Positions 1-12,900 of a stretch of 64,000 bases of DNA are shown in pieces; position 1 is the stretch's first letter; every line of letters starts with the position of its first letter. Both the position numbers and the translations under genes were made by a program. The notes under the pieces are model-generated. The model worked only from the letters and a program-made list of their open reading frames with translations. It did no database searches and was not told the DNA's origin. Origin of the DNA: Mangifera indica (lineage: Eukaryota > Streptophyta > Magnoliopsida > Sapindales > Anacardiaceae). Where the stretch lies: contig NW_025401095.1 of the NCBI RefSeq assembly GCF_011075055.1, positions 648,501 through 712,500 of the forward strand, read 5' to 3'.

Positions 1-1420
1 TACTGTAAATAAGAATGCATCATCAGTGTTAATTGTCTCACGATTCCACATCTCTCGTGTATAAGCATAATTTATAAAGACTTTTGTATTTTCATTTTCC
101 TATACTTTGGGATTTGTTCCATTTCAGGGGCTCTAGTCTTTTCAAAGGCCACAATCTTTTCTGAAGAAATATCAACGAGTGTAGACTTTTCAATTGTTTT
201 AGTATCATTATGAGTAATATCTGTTTTATTTTTTCTTTTTCTTTTTTGAGGAATAGTATCCTTCAACCCAAAAGGGTACAATACTTTTGGTATACAGTAG
301 ATTAATCAGTCACAATTTGAATAAACTATTCAATAGTCACATTAATTCTTATTAGTGTGTTGGCAATTAGTATGTGTGGTCTTGTCACTTTTATTGTATT
401 TACAAATACATCAAACATTTGATTGGTAATAATTTATAAACACATTATTCTCTACACTTCAATTTCACTTTAGGATGTGCAAGGATCGAGATGAGATACC
501 AAGTAAATTCGTGTCTCACTTCATGAGGCATTTTCTTTTTTCTTAAGGGTGGAAATGTTGTTTAATCAAAATGACAAATCTTTAAAGTATGTAGTAAAAA
601 TAGATAGTGAATTATATCCAATATAAATTCTCAAATGACATTGTGGTCTCATCTTTGTGCATTGAGAAGACATAACAAGGACATATACAGCATAACCAAA
701 TATCCTCAAAAGGAATATATCAGGTTAGTGACTAAGAATCAATTGTAGAAGAAAATATTGATGATAAAAAGAATATCACATTTGAATTAACGTTGCAGCA
801 CGTAATATAGCATATCCTCACATAGAAGTTGAGAATTAGATTCTTAGTAATAAAGTACATGCAATTACTTAAAATGGTTTGATAAAAGACTCAGCTAATT
901 TATTATGAGTATGGACATGCAGGTATGGATATTCAACAACAATCCTATAGATATACAATAATCATCAAATATCTTGGATGTAAATTCACTAATATTATCT
1001 AGTCATATTGACTTGATCGGATAATCTGATAAATATGTTTTCAACTTGATAATTTGGATTAATAGTTTAACAAACGCAACATTTCGCGTCGGCAATAAAC
1101 AAACATATGACTATTGTGTAAATACATCAATTAAGATCATAAAATAACAAAAGTACCCACTTAGTGGACGAATGGGTCCAAATGTCCTCTTACGTCCTCT
1201 TAAATCTTTTGTATGAATGATAAGGATTTAACTCCAACTTTGAAGAAAAATGGTCTGATTATTAATTTGTCTTGTGAATAAGTAGTGCAAAATTTTTCAT
1301 TGGATAAGAAAATCTTACGATTCTTTAGTGCATGTCCATTTGAATTTTTAATAATCTTATGCATCATTGTAGATATTAGATGACTTAAATGATTATATTA
1401 AAGCATAAAAAGTTTTAGAT
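1..1420 (-). mobile_element. Ty1/copia retrotransposon relic (integrase to pre-RT region), truncated by window edge
   Basis: Read on the minus strand in shifting frames, this stretch follows the order of a plant copia polyprotein. Around 1420-1250 is a GAG-pre-integrase-like part. The integrase core follows at about 1200-780, with recognisable pieces such as VAFVKLLIQIIKLKTYLSDY (1080-1021), LDN..EFTS and HVHT..LAESFIK. The 'TKM.PQ..LRIYIGY' region lies near 650-600, and the basic linker KDTIPQKRKRK near 260. The stretch nearest the edge, VFINYAYTREMWNR, is the linker just before reverse transcriptase. Stop codons (for example one before LDN) and frame changes show that it is dead. No LTR is visible; reverse transcriptase would lie left of position 1. 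Family assignment rests on remembered copia patterns. Confidence 0.85.
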
Positions 1421-3939
1421 CACAGAACTTCTAGTTTGATATTATATAGATTTCAATTGCATTTATGATAGTATAATACAATCCAGATGATAAAGTAGAC
1501 AATTTTTTTAGTACAACCTTTTTTCGGAGGCATTAGCAATTATACAGAGGAATTTTATACTATTTTCAGTCATAGTTTTAATGTGATAATTATTATTTTT
1601 TATATCTTTAAAACTAAATATATTTCTTTTATATCTACTTAAATATAATGCAACATCGATGTTAATTTGGTCTTACTTTTAATAAAATTATAGTTCTTTT
1701 GAAGCTTTCATTAAGATTCGTTGAAAAAAAAATCATGTATACTTTAACTTCAATCAATGCTAAAGTTAAAAAAAAAAAAAAATTTCCTTAGAATTGTATG
1801 TATTGTTATACTATCCACCAAACACGTCTCTATCATCAGCTTTTGAAGTTAATGTTTTAATTTAAAAGTCCATATCCTTTCATTTAAAAATTACTTTACC
1901 ATAACGAATATCAAATAGTGAAAGAAAAGAGAACATAATAATAAAACACAAAATAATATTCATGACTCTAAAATAAGAATATATGATGAATTCTAATTAT
2001 AAAAATCTTAGACATTCATATCACTAGTCAAGTGACTTATATTTTTATTCTTGACAAAAGTCTTGAAACATTAAGATTCGTTAGATCGACAAGATCTAAA
2101 TCATCAACAATTTCGATTATATTTTGATGAATGTTTAATATAAATTCACCTAATATTTTTGCGTACAACAGATACATAACCAATGACATTTACACACACA
2201 CTTATTATTTTGTGGTTTACTCCGCATTATTTTTTATTTTGCTTCAATTTTAATCCACTTTTGGTGGTATAATTGAAATTTTCTATTATAATCATCTTTA
2301 AGTCAAAATTATTTCATTCATACACACACTCACCCATAATAACTACTACTGGTAGTCGCGTTCACTTTAAAAAATGATGCAGCAGTTATGGGGTGAGTTT
2401 GATAGATTTTCATTAACAAGCGAATATAACATTAACTCGGAATTTCTTTTTCCAATATTGTCACTATATGAGTACATTTTTACAGATGAAAGGTAGAAAA
2501 TATTTTTACTTCCAAATTACCTCAATTAGGGAAAGATTCTGAATATAACAGAGTTAAATTACATAACCATTAGAAGTATTATTGAATTTGATATTCAAAT
2601 CTATCGTTCGAATTTCTCTACAAATTTAGTAGATCCATCATTATATCTACATATTTGGCTTGCAATCTTTCGGGGTTGTGATGCCAAAAAAATAGTGGTT
2701 TTGAATTTATTCTTTTAAGACATTTTATTTAATTACTTTTTGAACGCTAATAAATTTTAGATAAAGCATCATATAAAAATTTTATTTAGTTATACCCATC
2801 CAATTTTAAAAATTTCGAGTTCAAATATCATTTATATTCACAAAACTTCTAATTTTGTAAATAATATATTTAGATTAATCTTTAAAACTTTAAAGTCAAA
2901 TATTATTAGATATTTACAAAACTTCTAATTTTATAATTAATATTCAAAATATTATAATATTTAAAACTTTAATTTTGATAATATTTTAGATTTTAAGTAT
3001 ATATTTTTTTCACAATTTATGCACACTTCAAATTGCAAATTAGAGATAGTTATTATAAAACAAATAAATATTTTAATAAAATTTAATACTTTGAGTCCCA
3101 ATTCTACAAACTTCAAATTGTAAATCAGATTTAATTATTATAATACAAATAAATATTCTAATAATATTAAGACTTTAAGTTCATATTCATGATTTTTACA
3201 AGCTTCAGAGTATAAATGATATTCGATTATAATTTGCATTTACAAATATAAAACAGTTCAAAAAATTAATGTTAACTACAGTTTGTTTTTGCAAACAAAA
3301 AAATAAATATAATGAAAACATTAAATAGAATAATAATAATAATTAAAATATCTATATTTATATTATACAAACAGGACAACGATGTAATTGTAATATTAAT
3401 GATATTGAAATACACCTAAAACAGATCGTATTGGTAATATATTATAAATTTAGATAAGTGAAGACAAGAATAAATGAGGAACCTCTATAAGCAAAACACA
3501 AGAGAAAGATGTTTATTTGTATTAAAAGTATGAAAATTGATTACATAATTCGGAGAAAGAGATGAAGAGTATACAGAGACTACGATTACACATATAAAAC
3601 CAAAACATTAGTTGCGCCATAAATGTGCCCACAATACATTACATTACATTACACTGCTATTATAATAGCAAACCCATCGGAAAACATAATGATGTATAAA
3701 AATGTTGAAACTTGTATTTCCCCGATAATGCAACTCATAACAAACAAAATTCATTAATTTTACCTCTACTGTGTTATTGTATATTCAACTATACAACTGA
3801 AAACAAGCACGGATACTTTAGCAGGCTAATGTAGCCCATCAGTTTCTTTTCTTCTTCTTGTCAATAAATAGACTTTGGAAATTTTGAAGCAGAAAGTTAT
3901 AGTATACAACTTAAATAGATGAGTTACTGATATCGGATT
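1421..3939. other. Intergenic, AT-rich, no gene seen
   Basis: No coding region is recognisable. The left part may be further decayed copia sequence. The part next to 3939 is the 3' flank of the isoleucyl-tRNA synthetase gene and should hold its 3' UTR. A degenerate tandem repeat (2835-3240) is listed separately. A short ACATT run occurs near 3640. Confidence 0.6.
2835..3240. repeat. Degenerate AT-rich tandem repeat, about five units
   Basis: A motif resembling ACAAACTTCAAATTGTAAAT recurs near 2839, 2913, 3020, 3104 and 3197. Each copy is followed by AT-rich sequence containing ATAAATATT or TTTAAAACTTT. Unit length varies from about 74 to 107 bp and similarity is loose, so this is an old array. 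Confidence 0.5.
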
Positions 3940-6900
3940 TTACCCTGTTTTTGTCCTCGAATAGTATTCGCCAACCGACAAGAACACATGTTTTCCCAAC
4001 ACCAGTTCTGCAGGGGGCTGATTTTCAATGCAACTAACTACTATCTGTAGAAAGATATGGGAAGAAAGGCATGCGAGGTAAGTTTATTATGTTTGTATAC
4101 ACCATCTTCATAAAATGGATTTTTTATATGACTAGCTTTTCATGGGATGAGTTAGTAAAGAGTATTAAGTGAAGTATGATGCAAACCTTGCCGTTTCCAC
4201 GTTGAAAATCAGACTTCAGATTAGAATGATCCCTCGACAACAAGTAAATTTGCACACCTTGCATGAACTTTGTGTTTCCTGAAAGCATTGTTTCGTACTT
4301 TTACAACCGAGTGCACCAAAATCCTATTCATGCCCACAAGACACCATCACAGACAGAGAGATAGAGAGAGAGAGAGCTAACCTGAGCATAATGCAAGAAT
4401 AGCATCTGAGTCAAAAACTAGAGCAGGTCTCGCTAAGCTGATCTTGAACGACATTTTAGATATCCCATGGAAGCTCTCCTCACCAAGGATGACCTGCATT
4501 TTGTACAAAAATATTAATAAAGAAAATATTAGGTTAATACGGGAAAATAATTGTAAAAAAATACTGGAAGGTCTTTAAATTTGGCGGTAAGCAACAACCC
4601 ACATAACTGGTTTAGCACACTTAACTGTTGAAAAGTTCTACTGTTTTGAAAATTTTATTTACCAACATTGACACAATCCATAGCACAAAATTGATCAACA
4701 CAAACACTTACATAATTCTTTTAAACTGAGAAAAAACAGATGCAAGCTTCCATCATGCAATCAAACAAATTATATGTATGAGATTAGCAAACCAGTCTTT
4801 TTTCTACACATTGTTCATAATTATTGATTGCATCTTAGAAACTTTTCTGAAACTGTATACACACTTCAGAAGTACTGAAAATGGAATGTAAATAATATTT
4901 ATAAGATAACACAAACAGCCAAACTAAATTACACAGTAATTATTCAAAACATTAAATAGTGATTATTTAAAGCAGCTTACCACGTGTGGTGGCATCATGG
5001 TGACAGGAAGCAATGGAGAACCAATTGCTTCCCTGATATAGTGTTCCTACAAATAACAACGAAAATTTAGCTCTAAAGCATAGGTACTACAAACAATGAG
5101 AAGCCACTCTCTAAGAAATCAACACAAAATTATGGACATACTCAGAAAATTATGAAATAATTCACTTATATGGTGCAGTTCTTCAAAATATAATGTCAGG
5201 AGAGAGAGAGGGAGAGGAAAAGTTCAATACTAAAAAAACCACTTCAACTAATTTTTTTTTTTTAATTACGATTTTAACCTCATTTAAATACAAAATGCTA
5301 AGAGTTCTACAAGTGTGATCCTTTGGCGTTACTCATTATCAAATCCTAATGACTTAGTGAAATGACTTATCAGTAGACAGATAAGTACACAATCAGTTGG
5401 TCCATATATTTATATTCACAGTGAAATCAAAATGAAAAATCTACTTTCTTCTTTTAAAAAAAAAAATCAAAAGGCATTTTAACATCAAGTAGAAAATAGA
5501 GTAAAGGCATGAAGGATTCACCTGAGAATTCAAAACTTGCTGCGAGAATGATTTGTCTTCATCCAAGGATTCAAAGTAAACATCCACCAGATCAGTAGGT
5601 TCAAGGGAAGCTTTCTTCCGTAATTTCTGGATTCTAGTAACAACCTACAAAAGAGAATTTAAGAAAGCCATTTATCAGGACAGATCTCATCCTTTGTTGA
5701 ATTAGCCACTGACACTTTTTTTTTTTTGTAAGAAAGAGAACTAAGATTATATTTAACGGAAATTAGTACAGTAAAATGCAAGTGAATTGATGGTTGCTTG
5801 AAGAAAGAAAAAAAAAGTGCCACAAACAGAATAATGGAAAAGTGATAAGCAGAGCAAAGCAGCCAACATCTTTGAGTAAAGGGAAAAAAGTTTCCCTTAA
5901 AATATTGTGTAATTGCAAGGCCAGAAAGAAGAAGACAAATCATTAATACTCAAATAAATCTCATCATACAGAATAATAGGGGAAAATGTAACTTTATCAA
6001 CATCATAAAAAGTGCTTCCCAGAGTTGTGGCACAGTCCAAGCACTGCATGTTGTTCATATAAAAAAGAAATGTACTACTAGTGCAGGATAATACATACAT
6101 TCATTCATACATACAAGAGAATAGAAAGCAAAATAATCAAAAAATACCTCACGAGCAACACCAGCTTCCAAAAGGGACTCATCTGGACGCAAATCTAAAA
6201 TCACCAAAACATCACCTAAAAGAGAGGAAAGTAGGCATATGCATTATTATAGAAAATATGTCATGAAAACAACCACATTATGAAATAATTCAGGAATGCT
6301 CTTTCTTTTATGAATACACAATTAGCTTCGTCAGAATATCATCAAAAACACTTACCATCTCCACCAGCATCAATATCCTTTTCAGTCAAACCATCGGGAC
6401 GTTTGAATTCCCGCACAACCTAAAGTTTGAAACAGAAAAAATTGACAAGTGGAATTATCAGTTAAGAAAGGAAGTTTAGGCCCGAGGTGTATAATAGCCC
6501 CCATTGTTTGGACATGATGAATTCAAATCTTATCATTTCACCATCAGAGTATCAAACATATTGTTCAAATCTATTTTACTTTATTCCTCCAAGTCCAGGA
6601 AACAGTTTACAATACTTCAGAAAAGATAAATGGAAGCAGAACTTAAAAAAAAAATTCATTTGGCAGTTGATTTTAAGGAAACTCTTGTTACATCAAAACT
6701 GAGACAACTTTTTTATCAAAATGGCATTCAATAAACACGTCCAGAGGTTATCTGTATAGAAAAGAGCAAAACAGAACACAAGGTTATTCACCTTAATATC
6801 AGCCATCTTCAAACAGTGTGTAGCAATAGTTACTTCTCCAGCTTTCTCAAAAGCTAAGATATCTCCCTGAGTCATTGCTTTGACTTCCTTAGCAACAACT

Positions 6901-9900
6901 CCCATTGATTTCCCAAGTCGCTTACCCAACAAACTAAGAGAAAATAATCAACATAAGACTAATTATAACCATGAACAATAATCCAAGCACTTACAAACAT
7001 TTTACATACCTAAAATCAGGTTCTGCACGCAAAGAAGCATATTTCAATGTATCATTGCATGGGACAAGTGATCTTACATTGAGCTCCTCCAGCACATACT
7101 GCAATGGAAACAAAATTCCATCAGAAAGTAAAAAAGAATTATATTTATCTAAATACTATATTTTTCCAACAAACAACAGCCATACTTAATAGAATCATAC
7201 AAGAATTCTTTAGAAATGTTATATCAAAATTATCAGCCAAGACACACATAATTGTCCAGAATGCATAAAGCAGCAAAGATAAACAATTGTATGGTAAGTT
7301 TTTCTTCACCACTGGGTCAAGGACAGTACAGATGGCTCTTAATTAAAGGTCACTTCTTGGATATTATTTCCAGATTAAACTGTAGTCTCTTCGATTTAAT
7401 TTTCATATGTGTAGGGGCAGAAAATGTCAATTTTTGCGCTCCCCTTAACTTTCTAGGTTTATACATCTTTTGTACTTTATTCTTCCTTTAAATAGATGTT
7501 GAAATTAGGTCCTTTATTGTCAAACTAAGGTTTACATTAAAAACAAAAATTTGGTGGGGAAAAAAAAGATAACAAATTTAGAAACTAAAGAACAAAGAAA
7601 GAATATTTTGGTGGGGTTAAAAAAAGATACCAAGATTAGCAACTAAAAGAACAAAGAAATCAGAAGCATCAAAAGGATCTGGTAAGCAAAAAAGTGACTG
7701 ACGAAAATTTTAATGTACATACAAAAACACATTAAACAAATGAGCCAATAAGAAAAATCTTACCCAAAGAACCTTAAAACAAAGCTATATGAAAAGAATA
7801 ATGGCAAAGGGAGTACATTAAAATAAAAATTGGATTATTGGAAGCAAAAAATGAGCAGAACAGAACAGTATAGCTTCTCTAAGCAGGTAGAAACCAAGTG
7901 GTATATAATAGAAGGTTGCCACTTTATTCACAAACCTCTCTGAGTTTTCCAGTTATATCATCAAGAAAGTCCATATCAGGATGAACAACTATCATCTCCC
8001 TGCAGATCCATAGACAAAAGTAATGAGCTGGGTATACAAATTAAATATAAAAATAGAGCAGAAAAGAGAAACGAGGACCAAAACCACAATTATAGATATA
8101 GCAGAAGATAAGTTAGAAGCATACCTAAGTGGTGATTTTATTGGTTTGTTGTGACGGTCTCGAATATTACGTGCAAAATCAATGATCGTCATCATCCTTG
8201 AAACACTTTTTTCAATTTGTTCATCCCTCTGAGATGGCATTAAAAATAATGAAATCATTTAGTAGGAAAGACCCAAAAGGAAAAGTTTCAATTAAATCTA
8301 GTATAAAATTCAGCTTCATTATGTACATTATGGATTAAATTAACTAAACATTTTCAAAAATAAATCCCTAAATTGGAAATTCACTAAAATTTAGTTAGTA
8401 CTATCATATACAGAACAAATCATGTTATTCAGACAAAATCTACAAAAATTAACAAGGGATGAACTGAACCTTTCCTTCTTCTTCAGGAATTCGGCAAAAG
8501 TGAATGCTATCCTCCGACTCATTGCAAACCTTTCTCATATTTTGATAAAGAACTTCAGTGAAGAATGGTGTGAATGGTGCCATCACTTTACAAGAAGTTA
8601 AAAGTACCTGAGAACCAACAAAAGCAGAAAACATGGAAAATAGATAATTTATCATAATCACATCTCATCAACAATTAGCCAAAAGCAACCACAATGATAT
8701 ATGGTGATGATATAGTGTAACAGCTAATATTTACGAAGCACCTCTCAGGAAGGCAGAGTTTAGTTTCATCACGAGAATTCAAAGAACCACATTAAAGATT
8801 TGCGGCAGGAGGTATAACGTATCAAGAAAAAATAACATAAACACTACTGGAACCAGGTAGCTAGGATATGTACCAGCGGGTAAAATAACATAGAATAATG
8901 TTTCATAATCAGTTGGATGAGTAACTAATTTGTCAAAGAGATAAAATCCAATTTCATCACAAAAGAATTCAACTCAAGCTCTTCAACATAATCAAACATC
9001 CCTTTATCCTTTAACACACTAAACTTTTATTTAACTGTGATAAAGCAATGTCAAATATATAAAACTATGGTATGGTCATGGTTTCAAACAAAAAGAAAGT
9101 ATGAAATGCCAAATGAGTTAAACAAAGATATATCAGACTTGGTGAATCCATACATTGTAAAGAGTCGAAAGAGCTGTGCGGCAGTCCTCTTCTCCTGTTC
9201 GGCCTTTCAGTCTCTTACGATTGAATCGCACATAAATATTTGTAAGGTTGTCCAGAAACTTCAAGAGATACGGAACAACCTAAGAGAAGTACATGTTTAT
9301 TAGCAGTTACTACCTGTTATAACGTTGCAACACATATAACAGATGTAAACCCATAGTTTAACCAAATAACAACATTATTAGATATAGTTATAATCACATA
9401 GAAGGATATCTAATATGGTGATATTCATCTGTCATTTAACATCATATTTTCATAAGCAAAATAACATGAACATTAAAATTAACTGCTTAGTGTGTGAGCA
9501 AAAATCAGAAGTATTTAAACCACCTAGACTATCATAACGCAATTAGTTATAAAGATTGGATGATATAGATTACACACACACACATATAGAGAGGGAGAGG
9601 GAGAGGGAGAGGTCAACAGTCATAGACCTGTTACAGTTACAGACAAGTGGTATAACATAAAACTCAAAAGGGCAATAATAAATATCAGTGCATCATAATA
9701 ATTACTTATGAACACAAAAGCTACCATCAAATCAGTAAGAAGTTTCGTCTGTACAATTTACAGCATCACCATTCTAGTTAGAGAGCAACTGAATCTTAAG
9801 GTAGGCCTAGCAATAGTAGTATTGAAATAAGTTAGTGTCCTATCATACTTGTGCCAAATTTTCTCAAACAAACTCAACCAATTAGCTTATTGGATCTATA

Positions 9901-12900
9901 AACATGCAAATCCATTCATTAATGTGTAACCAAAGCCTGATCCATGAAAACCTTGTTCTCAAAAGGTTGGCACGCTACTGATTGACCCAATAAAACAACA
10001 TCTCACACCATACTTATCAAATGTGTTCCTGTCACGTTACAGGGTTACACAGAATTTTTTCAAACCTATGTCCACATGTAGTGTCAACAAAATGCATTTA
10101 CCAATACCAGGCACTCAATCATTCAAATTTAGTTACTACTGTGAAACATTAAAACTCATAGCATCTTTTATAAGAATAAGTTGATACATTTTTATCTGTC
10201 AATATGTAAACATAACAAATTAATGGTAATAACTAGGTTACATAACAAGCTTTACCGTGTAAAGTCGATATCCATCCATCTCTTGGCGAACGAAACAAAC
10301 AAGACTCTGTGTGGCAGAGTTGATCCACTGGTCGAGCACATTCAATGACTTTTGAAGAGTTCCAAGATCAACCGGAACAAAGGTTACACCTCCCTCTATC
10401 TCAAGTCTCTTTGCATTCTGAACGAGGAACCTATATGCATTATACCATGGAAGGAAAACATCTCTGACCTGGGTGAAAATTTAAATGAGAGATTAGCATA
10501 AGGAACTGAAAGAAAAATATCTGCACTAGTGATGATGAAGAAAAAAAACACATTAGATAAATAAAACTTCATAGTTAATACTAACAACACTGTAAACTCC
10601 TTCTTTCTTGAAACGCAAGGTCTCAGCACGCACAACTGGAGAATTAATCAAATACAATCTTAAAGCATCCTGCAAGATAATGTGACGAAAGAAAGCATAA
10701 ACACAGGGCATGATACTATGCTCTAAACAAAGGAAGAAAAAGGACTACCAAAAGAAGAATTTAGCATCAAAAACTTACAGCACCATAATCATTAAGCACT
10801 TCTGAAGGTGATGGATAGTTCTTGAGCTTTTTACTCATCTTTTTTCCATCCTCAGCAAGGACAAGGCCATTGCAAATGAGATTCCTGAATGCTGGTTTCC
10901 CAAATAAAGCAGTAGACAACACCATGAGAGTATAGAACCTGTAGAGGAGAAGATCTTACAATAAATTCCACAAGAAAGTTTAACTATAAAAATACCTATC
11001 TCCCTTAAGTTTGGGGAGGGGAGAAGGAACATGATGCAATAGGAGAGACATGTTCAATGTCAATGGTGCATCTTTCAACACAAGAACTAACACAGTTCTT
11101 ATGTCATAGATTAGAAATGCAGGAACATTACCATGGCAATTAATATAAACATTGAGACAGACAAAAGTAATGAATAATGAAAAGAATTTCAGCAAGTCAT
11201 ACAAGAATCGTATAAATCCAAACATTTCTACCACATGTATTAGAAAGAATCTGCAGGCTACAAAATTAACTGGGATTAGAAACAATTACATATTTGCAAA
11301 ATAAACAGTGTCAAAATCGATATTTATAGTGTGCCCAAAGATCTAAATAGATTGAGAACGAACCATCCACGAGTTTGATCTAGCCCTTCAGCCACAAAAT
11401 TCCCAGGAAAGTTTTTCTCAAAGAGTTCAACATTCTCAAACGGATAATGAATATAAGCATAAGGCATAGAACCACTCTCAAACCAGCAATCAAACACCTG
11501 CAAGAATAAAACCATATATCACATTAAGAACAGTTAAAGTTTTAAAATTAATAAAAATCATCAACATACGAGCATAGACACATTAATTCATAATAACCAG
11601 ATCAGTAGTCTTACATCTTCTACGCGACGAAGCACACCAAACTCTGGACCCCGACTCGAAGGGATTGTAATGTGGTCAATATTGTGGCGGTGCAAATCAA
11701 ACACCTAGATTAGAGTAAACAAGGGCAGTCAGTTAAACAATTAATTAAAGATTGATGAATCACAAATACCATTCAAAGAATCAAAAATTAGAAGGGATAA
11801 TTCTCTTTAAGAATGAAACTTTAGGGAGAAAAAAGCATTGATACAATAACTGAAGTACCCAGCCAAGAAAAATGAAACAACGGAGCGAGAAAGAAGGAAA
11901 ATGCAAAAATTAATAAGCCGAGGATCCATAGAGCTGATATTAGCTTATCCTTTTTCATGATTGGTAAAGAAAACTCAAGCAACAGCTCATCTCCAACATC
12001 TTGTTAAAAAATACTGCACACACTATGGCCAAATACAATTATGATCCATAACATACAATTTTTTTTTGGCTTCATAAAACTCAAACTAAGATAAATCCCA
12101 CCACCCTCACAGCCTTTTTAACCTGGCAAATGAGCAAGGGCATGAATCACTTATAACCACGAAGGTCATTTATAAGGTGAAGTTAGAACCATTAGAAAAT
12201 CTGTGCTAACCACCCAGCCACTCTAACTTGTCCAACTTCACTGTCAAAGGTTAATAATCTATGCTAATTCATAGTTGTCAAAAGCGAAAAATGCCAAAAG
12301 AAAATGAGGGATCCAATTGCCTAGGTGAAAAAGGCGAGGTAAAGGCGTCATTTTTTTACCTAAGGCTTTTAAAAATTTCCATTAAAAACTTTTCCCATTT
12401 CCATTAAATTTAATATATTTTTAATACAACAACAATAAAAAATTGATTAGAAACATCATCAGCAGTCTTAGATCAAACTAGCAACATGTGATCATGCCTA
12501 GACCTCTCTAGCAACTATATAAGGGATTAGTGATTGGCAACTTATACAACGACCTTAAATCTCTCCAGCTACCTCTCCGACAACCTTAGAGCTTGTCGAC
12601 AACCTTTTTAGTGACCTTAGAACTTACTATCAACCTCTCAATGACCTTAGAGCTGATTTGCTATCTCTTCAAGACTTCGAAAACCTCAAACCTTATTGGA
12701 GATCTCAAAAATTACCAATACCCTTCAAATCTAGCTAAAAATTGCCCAAAACCTGCTGGAACGCCTAAGACTATGCCTAAAATGGTCCAAATTTTGCCAA
12801 TAGCCCTCAAATCTAGTCGAAGATAGTCTAGGTGATGATAAAGCGTGTTTTTTTCCAACACCTAATGCTTCTCCAAAAGCATCAAAAGAGCGTTAAAGGC

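Noticed and set aside
12593..12826. 77-residue plus-strand frame in IleRS intron 10
   Set aside because: It lies wholly inside the 715-bp transposon and has repeated CTTAGA-type phrases rather than a protein domain.
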